From positions 1 through 43,624 of the IMG/VR virus record IMGVR_UViG_3300018411_000036: a DNA stretch of 43,624 nt; one strand, 5' to 3'. This document shows positions 37,302-43,137 of this stretch, piece after piece. Each line of letters begins with the position of its first letter. Position 1 is the stretch's first letter. The translations under genes were made by a program, and so were the position numbers. The stretch is from a virus. A model generated the notes under the pieces. That model did not search any database, had not been told where the DNA came from, and saw only the letters and a list, made by a program, of their open reading frames with translations.

Positions 37302-37330
37302 GTAAAATCGAAATGAAATTACAAACCAAC

Positions 37331-37405
37331 CCTTGCTAAGCTTTGCTGGCGAAGTATCCGGCTCTTACCCGGAAAAACTCGGTTCGATTCCGAGAGCAAG
37401 GACCA
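37331..37405 (+). tRNA. tRNA-Lys(CTT)
   Basis: Acceptor CCTTGCT/AGCAAGG, anticodon arm TCCGG-CTCTTAC-CCGGA, T loop TTCGATT, CCA encoded. Confidence 0.9.
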
Positions 37406-37410
37406 ATTAC

Positions 37411-37485
37411 GGGAGTATAGCTCAATGGCAGAGCACTCGGCTTTTAACCGATAGGTTGTGGGTTCAAGTCCCACTGCTCCTACCA
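37411..37485 (+). tRNA. tRNA-Lys(TTT)
   Basis: Acceptor GGGAGTA/TGCTCCT, anticodon loop CTTTTAA, T loop TTCAAGT, CCA encoded. Confidence 0.92.
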
Positions 37486-37616
37486 AACAAAAACGCTCTA
37501 ATGTAGCTACACTGGAACGACTGAAATACTTGCCAATAACGTTTAGAGCAAGGACCAGCCAGGAAGAGTTAGGGCTATCACAGATTCAAGCACTGGTTAG
37601 AGTGTTTCTGTTTGGT
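37482..37616 (+). repeat. inverted-repeat cassette after tRNA-Lys
   Basis: ACCAAACAAAAACGCTCTAA, which includes the tRNA's own A-CCA, pairs with TTAGAGTGTTTCTGTTTGGT (20 positions, two G-T or mismatch). It encloses about 95 nt without a convincing gene. Same design as the 19.4-21.4 kb array. Confidence 0.65.
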
Positions 37617-37625
37617 AAGATTTTT

Positions 37626-37744
37626 GCGGTTGTGGTGTAATGGACAGCACATTATAAAGGTGAGCCTGTCAAGGTTACGTTCAGCAATTTTTAATTCTCC
37701 TGTCGAAGAGAAAGGACTCCGTTCGATTCGGAGCGACCGCACCA
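37626..37744 (+). tRNA. tRNA-like gene with about 44-nt insertion
   Basis: Acceptor GCGGTTG/CGACCGC, D arm TGGTGTAATGGACAGCA, T arm CTCCG-TTCGATT-CGGAG, CCA encoded. The anticodon/variable region is about 66 nt instead of 22 and contains the CAGCAA motif (GTTCAGCAA ... TTCTCCTGTC). CCTGTC occurs on both sides of the extra DNA. A loop ATTATAAAG would suggest TAT (Ile), not certain. Confidence 0.45.
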
Positions 37745-37751
37745 AACACAA

Positions 37752-37790
37752 TGCCCCTTTAGTTAAAAAGTATAACACCGTGCTGATCTG
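37752..37790 (+). pseudogene. 5' half of a split tRNA-Ile
   Basis: GCCCCTT acceptor strand, D arm TAGTTAAAAAGTATAACA and an anticodon arm beginning CGTG-CTGAT (GAT), then endonuclease sequence. The 3' half is at 38519-38551. Confidence 0.7.
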
Positions 37791-37794
37791 ATCT

Positions 37795-37819
37795 TATAAA
37801 TATAAGAAGGAGATCAAAA
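37795..37819 (+). promoter_or_regulatory. late promoter within a hairpin before the endonuclease gene
   Basis: TATAAATA 37795-37802 forms the loop region of TCTTATA/TATAAGA, with GATC on both sides enclosing AAGGAG. Transcripts from upstream could bury the ribosome site; late ones would not. Confidence 0.6.
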
Positions 37820-38461
37820 ATGAGAAAAACAAAACTTTGTTGTATCTGTGGCAGTGCGGTATCATTGTCTAACTTCTCAAAGCACGAAGGCAGTCGAAAA
37901 TGTTTATCGGGTGGAAAGCAGACGGCCAACCCCTCGAAAGAATGTAGATATTGTGATCGCCTGTTCGCCACCCCAACCGGTCGAGGAGTGCACGAGGTTC
38001 AGTGTGATATGAACCCTAATTACCGCAAGTTAAACGCGGGCAGGGTTGGATGGAATCGCGGGATGAGATCAAAGCCGGATACTCGCAACCCTGAATATGT
38101 CGGGAAGCTTGGAGGGTACAGACCTAACGCAGGACGGTCGAAGAAATTTAAAGTTAAAGATTCATACAACAACGAAGTTGTTTTACAAAGCACCTTTGAA
38201 CTCAGGTGTAGCGAAATACTAAACGCTCTGGGCATTAAATGGATTCGTCCAAAAGCTCTGAAATATGATAGACAGAATTACTTTGCCGACTTCTACTTGC
38301 CTGAACAAGATATTTGGCTTGACCCTAAAAACAACTACAAAGCAAAACAGGATAGAGAAAAGATTGATAAGGTGATACAACAGAATAATGTGAGGTTGTT
38401 TGTGATACTCGAACATCAACTCACGGAAGAATATATTGGGAGATTAGCTGAGATGGATTAG
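37820..38461 (+). CDS. homing endonuclease, Vsr/EDxHD-like nuclease with N-terminal zinc fingers
   Basis: Protein of 213 residues. N-terminal KLCCICGSAVSLSNFSKHEG and ECRYCDRLF ... GVHEVQC are two zinc-finger-like motifs. Residues 125-200, STFELRCSEILNALGIKWIR, YFADFYLPEQDIWLDPKNNY and NNVRLFVILEHQL, give a restriction-like core with Asp and D-P-K residues as in Vsr-type nucleases. It lies with an intact tRNA-Ile inside another tRNA-Ile; its last 24 bases are the 5' end of that tRNA. Confidence 0.82.
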   Translation: MRKTKLCCICGSAVSLSNFSKHEGSRKCLSGGKQTANPSKECRYCDRLFATPTGRGVHEVQCDMNPNYRKLNAGRVGWNRGMRSKPDTRNPEYVGKLGGYRPNAGRSKKFKVKDSYNNEVVLQSTFELRCSEILNALGIKWIRPKALKYDRQNYFADFYLPEQDIWLDPKNNYKAKQDREKIDKVIQQNNVRLFVILEHQLTEEYIGRLAEMD

Positions 38462-38512
38462 CAGTGTCTTGATAAGGCACAGAGAGTGGATCGTTACCAC
38501 TATCTCCTACCA
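38438..38512 (+). tRNA. tRNA-Ile(GAT), overlapping the endonuclease gene
   Basis: Acceptor GGGAGAT/ATCTCCT, anticodon arm GTGTC-TTGATAA-GGCAC, T arm GTGG-ATCGTTA-CCAC (variant loop), CCA encoded. Confidence 0.85.
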
Positions 38513-38518
38513 ACTTCC

Positions 38519-38551
38519 CTACAGCCGGAGCGTTACCTCCCAGGGGTACCA
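38519..38551 (+). pseudogene. 3' half of the split tRNA-Ile
   Basis: T-arm-like GGAG-CGTTAC-CTCC, acceptor CAGGGGT and A-CCA. Pairs with the acceptor strand at 37752 at six of seven positions. Confidence 0.65.
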
Positions 38552-38556
38552 ACAAT

Positions 38557-38632
38557 GCTGCTTTAGTATAATGGTTAATTACGCTGCCCTTGTAACGCAG
38601 ATATAACAGTTCGACTATGTTAGGCAGCTCCA
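38557..38632 (+). tRNA. tRNA-Thr(TGT)
   Basis: Acceptor GCTGCTT/AGGCAGC, anticodon loop CTTGTAA, T loop TTCGACT, CCA encoded. One mismatch in the anticodon stem. Confidence 0.82.
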
Positions 38633-38634
38633 AG

Positions 38635-38711
38635 ATTCAACAGAAGAGAAAGTCCGTACTATAGGTATTCGAGCATAGGAGAGACGGACAATGCGCAACA
38701 TGACGTTGAAC
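38635..38711 (+). ncRNA. inverted-repeat spacer
   Basis: TTCAAC/GTTGAA and, inside, GTCCGT/ACGGAC form nested helices directly after a tRNA. No gene to 38756. Confidence 0.45.
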
Positions 38712-38756
38712 AAACACCAGTGAGAGGTCTGGGTGTATAAAGTATTCCTCTCGCCT

Positions 38757-38833
38757 GCCTCCATAGCTCAGTTGGTTAGAGCAATGTGTTGATAACGCAT
38801 AGGTCCGTGGTTCGAGTCCACGTGGCGGCACCA
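38757..38833 (+). tRNA. tRNA-Ile(GAT)
   Basis: Anticodon arm ATGTG-TTGATAA-CGCAT, acceptor GCCTCCA/TGGCGGC (one mismatch), T loop TTCGAGT, CCA encoded. Confidence 0.9.
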
Positions 38834-38841
38834 AAAACAAT

Positions 38842-38920
38842 CGCGGAGTAGGGGAGTCCAGTCGTCCCCGCTAGTCTCATAAGCTAGAGATCGCAGGTGC
38901 GAATCCTGCCTCCGCAACCA
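38842..38920 (+). tRNA. initiator tRNA-fMet(CAT)
   Basis: Acceptor CGCGGAG/CTCCGCA leaves position 1-72 as a C-A mismatch, the bacterial initiator signature. Anticodon arm CTAGT-CTCATAA-GCTAG, T loop TGCGAAT, CCA encoded. The three G-C pairs usual in initiator anticodon stems are absent. Confidence 0.8.
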
Positions 38921-38925
38921 TTTAT

Positions 38926-39019
38926 GTCGGTAAGTGAAAGACGGCGACTACCTTCGGGTAAAGCCTTGTGGCTATCGTGCGAAATGACCCCGCACCGCTT
39001 CTGTTCTAGGAACACCGAC
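38926..39019 (+). ncRNA. inverted-repeat spacer
   Basis: GTCGGT (38926) pairs with ACCGAC (39014); inside, small GC hairpins such as ACC-TTCG-GGT. No gene. Confidence 0.45.
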
Positions 39020-39024
39020 GCCAG

Positions 39025-39065
39025 TTGACAACCAAGCAGTCTTTGTGTATAGTGTGCTATAAATA
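39025..39065 (+). promoter_or_regulatory. early and late promoters in tandem
   Basis: TTGACA 39025-39030, 17-bp spacer, TATAGT 39048-39053; TATAAATA at 39058-39065. Confidence 0.8.
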
Positions 39066-39084
39066 CATACGTGGCAACACATAT

Positions 39085-39160
39085 GCGGGTAAGGTGTTTA
39101 TGGATACACATCAGTCTTCCAAACTGAAGTAGACCGGCTCGATACCGGCTACCCGCTCCA
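39085..39160 (+). tRNA. tRNA-Gly(TCC)
   Basis: Acceptor GCGGGTA/TACCCGC, anticodon arm TCAGT-CTTCCAA-ACTGA, T loop CTCGATA, CCA encoded. Confidence 0.9.
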
Positions 39161-39188
39161 CACACTCACACACAAAGGAGCTACTGCT

Positions 39189-39374
39189 ATGTTTTTCAAA
39201 TCGAAAATAACACCTGACTTTTACATCAAGCGAGCAATCAAGGCGACTTCCGTTAAGGAACTCGTAGATGCGAACGTAGGGTTGTTTAACCTGTACAACA
39301 ATCACGCGCGCTACACAATCAACCAATGGTTCGAGCAAGTATCGAAGGTTGTGTTACAAAGCGTACAGAAGTAA
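39189..39374 (+). CDS. 61-residue hypothetical protein
   Basis: MFFKSKITPDFYIKRAIKAT onward, with AAAGGAG nine bases before ATG. Helical, basic, no recognised family. Embedded among tRNA genes and read from the same early/late promoters. Confidence 0.65.
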   Translation: MFFKSKITPDFYIKRAIKATSVKELVDANVGLFNLYNNHARYTINQWFEQVSKVVLQSVQK

Positions 39375-39381
39375 GAATTTT

Positions 39382-39471
39382 AGAGGATGGGCCGGACGGA
39401 AAGGCAGCTGCCTGCTAAGCAGTAGGTCGTAGAAATACGGCCAGTGGGTTCGACTCCCACATCCTCTGCCA
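39382..39471 (+). tRNA. tRNA-Ser(GCT)
   Basis: Class II; acceptor AGAGGAT/ATCCTCT, anticodon arm CTGC-CTGCTAA-GCAG, T loop TTCGACT, CCA encoded. Confidence 0.92.
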
Positions 39472-39481
39472 AAACCCACCT

Positions 39482-39575
39482 TAGGGCCGCTGACGTAGCG
39501 GTAGAGGGAGCAATCCCTCGGCGTCCGAGTAGTTGCCGTAAGCAACGGGCGCGATTGAACTGCTTGGCCTACATA
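39482..39575 (+). tRNA. tRNA-like RNA with tetraloop-capped arm
   Basis: TAGGGCC/GGCCTA ends, a D-arm-like GCTGACGTAGCGGTA, then GAGGGA-GCAA-TCCCTC where the anticodon arm should be, a variable arm GTTGC-CGTAA-GCAAC and a weak T arm. No CCA and no 7-nt anticodon loop. Confidence 0.35.
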
Positions 39576-39608
39576 ACTAAGCGCTGGATAAAGTAACCAG
39601 CACCTTTT

Positions 39609-39682
39609 GCCCTTGTCGTATATTGGTATTACACACCTTTGGTATGGGTGAGAATGCAGTCCGATTCTGCACTAGGGCACCA
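39609..39682 (+). tRNA. tRNA-Thr(GGT)
   Basis: Anticodon arm CACCT-TTGGTAT-GGGTG, acceptor GCCCTTG/CTAGGGC (one mismatch), T loop TCCGATT, CCA encoded. Confidence 0.82.
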
Positions 39683-39746
39683 CCATCAAAGTTTTTTTTG
39701 TTTGCTCGTAACAGATAAATACTCTCACACTTCGTAGAGGGCGAGC

Positions 39747-40763
39747 ATGGCATTACAATCATCAGGCGCGATATCAGCACTCCAAATTAACGCTGTGTTT
39801 GGTAGAGGCACAGATTTAAATACGTACAGAGGAACAACCCGTTTTAGGGCTGGGAGCACGATGAGTCCGTTCCCAACAGGGGCGATTGCATACGCTGATT
39901 TTTACGGAACCACTCCCAGAGCACCATTTCTGGCTGTTAATATTTTGGTGGTTGGCGGTGGGGGCGGTGGTGGCTCTTCGTCGGGCGCTGGTGGTACAGG
40001 CGGGGGTGGTGGCGGCGTGATCAATGCCACGTATAACGCCCTACCAGGCGGTTCCTATTCAGTGGTTGTTGGTGGCGGTGGTGGCACCAACAGCAGTGGG
40101 GGCACTTCGTCTCTATCTGGAGGTGGTGTGTCAATTGCAGCGGGCGGTGGCGGTGGTGGGCGCACAGGTGGGTCAGCAGCAGGCGGCGTGTCTGTTATAA
40201 CAAATACACTAACGCACTCTCGTGGTGGTTCACAAGGTGGTGGCGTCAACGCCGACTGGGCCGGTGTTGCTGGTGCAGGTGGCGGTGGAGCGACTACAGC
40301 AGGTAACACGTGGGGCGGCAGTAAACGCACCGTAAACCAAGGCGAGCGGGGAGGAAGAGGATATCGATGGTCTAACGGCTTGTGGTACTCTTCAGGCGGC
40401 GGTGGCGGCGGTTCAAACTTCAACAATGACGTGACTAACTCTGGTGGCTGGTCTGCAGGCGTCAACGGCGGCAACGGCAACGAAACATCAAACGCGCGGC
40501 CGGCTGATGGCTCTGATGTTGGGGGCAGAGGGGCTTCATCGTTTAGCTCACCCATCAACGCAACGCCAGCTCTTGCAAACCGCGGTGGCGGTGGTGGCGG
40601 TACTGGTGGGGGAGGCCGCGGGGCTCCATCGGCGGGAGGCAGCGGTGTTGTCGTCATCAGGTATGTGGGCTCTAGCGCCTTAGCATCTGGCGGCAACATC
40701 ACTATTCCAGGCGATGGTTACGTTTATCACACTTTTGCTTCTTCGGGAACATTCACTCTTTAA
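39747..40763 (+). CDS. glycine-rich tail adhesin / receptor-binding protein
   Basis: Protein of 338 residues. N-terminal MALQSSGAISALQINAVFGR ... SPFPTGAIAYADFYGT resembles the start of phage virion proteins that attach to the tail fibre or baseplate. Residues 75-310 are runs of glycine with short hydrophobic separators (VVGGGGGGGSSSGAGG and many more), the pattern of polyglycine-II sandwich domains found in T-even gp38-type adhesins. The C-terminus (YVYHTFASSGTFTL) closes the Gly-rich domain. GATAAATA upstream suggests late expression. It would sit at the fibre tip and bind the host surface. Confidence 0.8.
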   Translation: MALQSSGAISALQINAVFGRGTDLNTYRGTTRFRAGSTMSPFPTGAIAYADFYGTTPRAPFLAVNILVVGGGGGGGSSSGAGGTGGGGGGVINATYNALPGGSYSVVVGGGGGTNSSGGTSSLSGGGVSIAAGGGGGGRTGGSAAGGVSVITNTLTHSRGGSQGGGVNADWAGVAGAGGGGATTAGNTWGGSKRTVNQGERGGRGYRWSNGLWYSSGGGGGGSNFNNDVTNSGGWSAGVNGGNGNETSNARPADGSDVGGRGASSFSSPINATPALANRGGGGGGTGGGGRGAPSAGGSGVVVIRYVGSSALASGGNITIPGDGYVYHTFASSGTFTL

Positions 40764-40785
40764 CATTCACTCTTTAAGGATACAC

Positions 40786-41163
40786 ATGAGCCATTTTGCT
40801 TTCGTTAACAACGGTGTTGTTGAAAACGTTATCGTGTCTGAGCAAGACTTCATTGATTCAGGTGCTGTTGGTGATCCGTCAAAATGGATACAAACATCCT
40901 ATAACACACGTGGTGGCGTTCACCACGATCCCATCACAGGCTTGCCTGATGGCGGTACTGCGCTGAGAAAAAATTATGCTGGAATAGGTTTCACATACGA
41001 TGCAGACAGAGATGCGTTCATTCCACCGAGACCGTTTACAAGATGGGTGCTAGACGAATTTTCGTGCCTGTGGCAACCACCGTTCCCAGCACCAGATGAC
41101 GGTAAGCACTACGAGTGGAGTGACGATGCTAACAACTGGGTGGAGCTTGTGCCAAAAGAATGA
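40786..41163 (+). CDS. conserved tail-associated phage protein (TSYNTRGGVH type)
   Basis: Protein of 125 residues from ATG 40786 (AAGGA upstream), starting MSHFAFVNNGVVENVIVSEQ and containing WIQTSYNTRGGVH, LRKNYAGIGFTYDADRD and PFTRWVLDEFSCLWQPP. This family is widespread in marine and other T4-like phages near tail genes and has no proven function. Its position after the adhesin supports a virion or fibre-assembly role. Confidence 0.75.
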   Translation: MSHFAFVNNGVVENVIVSEQDFIDSGAVGDPSKWIQTSYNTRGGVHHDPITGLPDGGTALRKNYAGIGFTYDADRDAFIPPRPFTRWVLDEFSCLWQPPFPAPDDGKHYEWSDDANNWVELVPKE

Positions 41164-41217
41164 TTGGTCAGCCTGTTGACAAACAGGCATATATAGAAGA
41201 CAATGTGTTTAATGAAT

Positions 41218-41292
41218 GCCGGATTAGCACAGCGGTAGTGCAATCGCCTTGTAAGCGATAGGTCGTCTGTTCGATCCAGACATCCGGCACCA
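41218..41292 (+). tRNA. tRNA-Thr(TGT), second copy
   Basis: Acceptor GCCGGAT/ATCCGGC, anticodon arm TCGC-CTTGTAA-GCGA, T loop TTCGATC, CCA encoded. Confidence 0.92.
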
Positions 41293-41349
41293 AAATTCCG
41301 AAGGGTGCGTACAGCAATCAATTCTTATGGACCAAGAATTGCACCCTGA
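41293..41349 (+). repeat. CAGCAA hairpin element (copy 6)
   Basis: GGGTGC, GTACAGCAA, then GCACCCTGAA 30 nt later; GGGTGC pairs with GCACCC. Between two tRNA genes. Confidence 0.6.
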
Positions 41350-41353
41350 ATAT

Positions 41354-41427
41354 GCGGGTATGATGTAATGGTAACCTGAAACCTTGCCAAGGTTTATTCG
41401 CGAGTTCGATTCTCGCTACCCGCTCCA
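41354..41427 (+). tRNA. tRNA-Gly(GCC), second copy
   Basis: Acceptor GCGGGTA/TACCCGC, anticodon arm AAACC-TTGCCAA-GGTTT, T loop TTCGATT, CCA encoded. Confidence 0.92.
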
Positions 41428-41433
41428 AACATT

Positions 41434-41510
41434 GGGTCGTTAGCTAAGTGGTACAGCAGTGAGCACTCTAAACTCATCGATTATCGGTTCGATTCCGATA
41501 CGACCCACCA
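41434..41510 (+). tRNA. tRNA-like, possible Arg(TCT), 9-nt loop
   Basis: Acceptor GGGTCGT/ACGACCC and T arm (TTCGATT) are perfect and CCA is encoded. TGAG/CTCA closes a 9-nt loop CACTCTAAA with C rather than T before TCT. Decoding uncertain. Confidence 0.5.
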
Positions 41511-41526
41511 CACAAAGGAACCGTGT

Positions 41527-41682
41527 ATGAAGGGTCCAAAAGAGATGAAGCGGTATGTGGCTAAATACCGCGCCCATTTGAAAACATGCCACTGGGATGA
41601 CCTGGCAATATTCAAATGGGAGCGCTGCAAAAACTGGTTTAAGCGCGATAAGCGCATCACAAAAGAGGAGTTACAAGGATGA
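41527..41682 (+). CDS. 51-residue basic protein
   Basis: MKGPKEMKRYVAKYRAHLKT onward, then WDDLAIFKWERCKNWFKRDK. Ribosome site AAAGGAACC. Basic and aromatic, resembling the 43-residue protein at 37077 in style. Function unknown. Confidence 0.6.
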   Translation: MKGPKEMKRYVAKYRAHLKTCHWDDLAIFKWERCKNWFKRDKRITKEELQG

Positions 41683-41698
41683 GATCGCTGTAGATTCT

Positions 41699-41780
41699 TG
41701 CCTGATATCAGGCCTCCGTAAAGTTGTTGTTTGAGTCCAACACAAAACATCAAACAAACATTGCACAACTTTAAGGAGAA
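41699..41780 (+). other. spacer with two inverted repeats
   Basis: GCCTGATATCAGGC is a perfect 14-bp palindrome at 41699; AAAGTTGT/ACAACTTT closes a larger loop just before the next gene. Confidence 0.5.
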
Positions 41781-41785
41781 ACAAA

Positions 41786-42160
41786 ATGGAAAAGCAATAT
41801 TACATCACAAAAGAACAGTTCACTGCTATGCTCGCTGCTTGGAGGTCCAAGACGGAGCACACTGCCGGTCAGCATATCATCTATAACATCCTCAGAAGCA
41901 AACCTGCTAAGCTAGGATTTGCTGAGAAGCAAAAAAACATCCAGGGGAACGACCCGTGGTTTGCGTTTAAGCAAGCGCTGATTGAAGCAAAGCAAATTTG
42001 CAACAAGTCGCACCCTTGGGAAAAGTACCGAGGCAACCCAAACTACGCTTCAACCGTCGCTCATGCTGACGCAGCACTGGCAGAACGGAAGCAGCGTGCG
42101 ATGGAAATCTTCGGTTTTGATCTGCCAGACGATATTCACGAACGCCTGAACAAGGACTGA
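41786..42160 (+). CDS. hypothetical phage protein
   Basis: Protein of 124 residues, AAGGAGAAAC ribosome site. MEKQYYITKEQFTAMLAAWR then helices; C-terminal RAMEIFGFDLPDDIHERL. No recognised domain. Confidence 0.65.
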   Translation: MEKQYYITKEQFTAMLAAWRSKTEHTAGQHIIYNILRSKPAKLGFAEKQKNIQGNDPWFAFKQALIEAKQICNKSHPWEKYRGNPNYASTVAHADAALAERKQRAMEIFGFDLPDDIHERLNKD

Positions 42161-42164
42161 TACG

Positions 42165-42470
42165 ATGGAAACACCGTACGTGTATATGTTTGTACGAGAG
42201 GATCTATCGCATGCACAGCAGATCGTCCAAACCGCCCACGCGGTCGACGATCTGAACAAGCACTACCCGCACCAGAAGGGAAACTATATGGTGTTATGTG
42301 GTGCTTCATGCGAACAAGAGTTGATCTCGATCTCTGAGCAGTTGACGAACGAAGGAATTGTGCATACAATGTTCTATGAACCAGACGTCAGCTCATTCAC
42401 AGCGATAGCGACACAACCGCTTCGTGGTAAGCAACGTCAACCTTTGCGGCGGTACAAGCTGAAGAGGTGA
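42165..42470 (+). CDS. peptidyl-tRNA hydrolase II-like protein
   Basis: Protein of 101 residues. YVYMFVREDLSHAQQIVQTA HAVDDL has the R-x-D-L...Q..Q..HA pattern of Pth2, followed by YMVLCGASCEQELISISEQL and FYEPDVSSFTAIATQPL, which match the later strands of that fold. Pth2 releases peptides from peptidyl-tRNA; whether this short phage version is catalytic is unknown. Its place among tRNA genes fits. Confidence 0.65.
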   Translation: METPYVYMFVREDLSHAQQIVQTAHAVDDLNKHYPHQKGNYMVLCGASCEQELISISEQLTNEGIVHTMFYEPDVSSFTAIATQPLRGKQRQPLRRYKLKR

Positions 42471-42492
42471 TATCCCTGCCATCCTGAGTGTA

Positions 42493-42538
42493 GACCCGAG
42501 CTCGGTTAGAGGTAGGTGAGAAGGTGATCGGGTCACCA
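42493..42538 (+). tRNA. 46-nt tRNA-like minihelix with CCA
   Basis: GACCCGA/TCGGGTC acceptor plus A-CCA, enclosing only about 29 nt with a D-arm-like GCTC-GGTTA-GAGG. There is no anticodon or T arm. Confidence 0.4.
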
Positions 42539-42546
42539 AATTCTAT

Positions 42547-42621
42547 GTACGTGTGGTCTAAACAGATGGGCCCTGGATTGCAAACCCAGAGATACAGGCG
42601 CGATACCTGTCACGTACTCCA
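42547..42621 (+). tRNA. tRNA-Cys(GCA)
   Basis: Acceptor GTACGTG/CACGTAC, anticodon arm CTGG(A)-TTGCAAA-CCCAG with one mismatch, T arm ACAGG-CGCGATA-CCTGT, CCA encoded. Confidence 0.8.
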
Positions 42622-42626
42622 AACAT

Positions 42627-42706
42627 GCGCCTGTACGCCGCCTGGCTTCGAACCAGGAGAAAGCTAATGGATTACATGGAGGTTCGAGTCCTCTCAGGCG
42701 CTCCAG
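42627..42706 (+). tRNA. tRNA-Arg(TCG)-like without a D arm in place
   Basis: Acceptor GCGCCTG/CAGGCGC, anticodon arm CCTGG-CTTCGAA-CCAGG, T arm GGAGG-TTCGAGT-CCTCT, CCA encoded. Only seven bases separate acceptor and anticodon arm. A D-arm-like AAGCTAATGGATTACAT lies instead between the anticodon and T arms. Confidence 0.55.
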
Positions 42707-42712
42707 TCAATG

Positions 42713-42786
42713 GGCTCATCAGTTAAGAAAGCTACTGCCGTGTTTTCAGGCAGCAATGCCAGTATCGATTCTGGCTGAGTCCACCA
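42713..42786 (+). tRNA. tRNA-like with 9-nt anticodon loop
   Basis: Acceptor GGGCTCA/TGAGTCC, stem CTGCC/GGCAG around GTGTTTTCA, T arm GCCAG-TATCGATT-CTGGC, CCA encoded. The loop is two bases longer than normal, so the anticodon cannot be assigned. Confidence 0.45.
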
Positions 42787-42788
42787 AT

Positions 42789-42863
42789 GTCCCTGTAGTC
42801 TAATGGATAGGCACCTCCGTCCTAAGGAGTCACATGCACGTTCGAATCGTGTCAGGGACGCCA
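42789..42863 (+). tRNA. tRNA-Arg(CCT)
   Basis: Acceptor GTCCCTG/CAGGGAC, anticodon arm CCTCC-GTCCTAA-GGAGT, T loop TTCGAAT, CCA encoded. Confidence 0.88.
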
Positions 42864-42868
42864 AACAT

Positions 42869-42943
42869 GCTCTGCAAGTGTAGACAGCGACATACTGGTT
42901 TCGTAGTCCAGAGAGTACCGTGCGAGTCGGTAGCAGAGCACCA
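42869..42943 (+). tRNA. tRNA-Thr(CGT)
   Basis: Acceptor GCTCTGC/GCAGAGC, anticodon arm CTGG-TTTCGTAGT-CCAG (7-nt loop TTCGTAG with a T-T mismatch), T arm TACCG-TGCGAGT-CGGTA, CCA encoded. Confidence 0.75.
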
Positions 42944-42952
42944 AACATTTTT

Positions 42953-43047
42953 GCTCCTGTAGTTTAACGGTAGAACTCCGAGCTTATACCTCGGCATTGG
43001 CGCCAGATTAGCGCACGGTCCTGGTTCGAATCCGGGCGGGAGTACCA
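42953..43047 (+). tRNA. tRNA-Ile(TAT) with long variable arm
   Basis: Acceptor GCTCCTG/CGGGAGT, anticodon arm CCGAG-CTTATAC-CTCGG, T loop TTCGAAT, CCA encoded. The variable region is about 24 nt and contains GCGC...GCGC. Confidence 0.7.
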
Positions 43048-43052
43048 ATATT

Positions 43053-43130
43053 GCGGCTGTGGTCCAAGGGATGGGCACCTGTCTTCTAAACAGGCTTTTT
43101 ATGCAGGTTCGAATCCTGCCAGCCGCGCCA
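43053..43130 (+). tRNA. tRNA-Arg(TCT)
   Basis: Acceptor GCGGCTG/CAGCCGC, anticodon arm CCTGT-CTTCTAA-ACAGG, T loop TTCGAAT, CCA encoded. Confidence 0.92.
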
Positions 43131-43137
43131 TCTTTTC

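Noticed and set aside
40055-40702. Long minus-strand frame of 215 residues opposite the adhesin gene.
   Set aside because: It is the complement of glycine codons (proline-rich artefact) with no ribosome site; the plus-strand adhesin explains it.
41176-41205. TTGACA followed by TATATA upstream of tRNA-Thr as a promoter.
   Set aside because: Spacing to the TATATA box is only about 10 bp and the -35 is part of a CCTGTT/AACAGG hairpin; not counted as a promoter.
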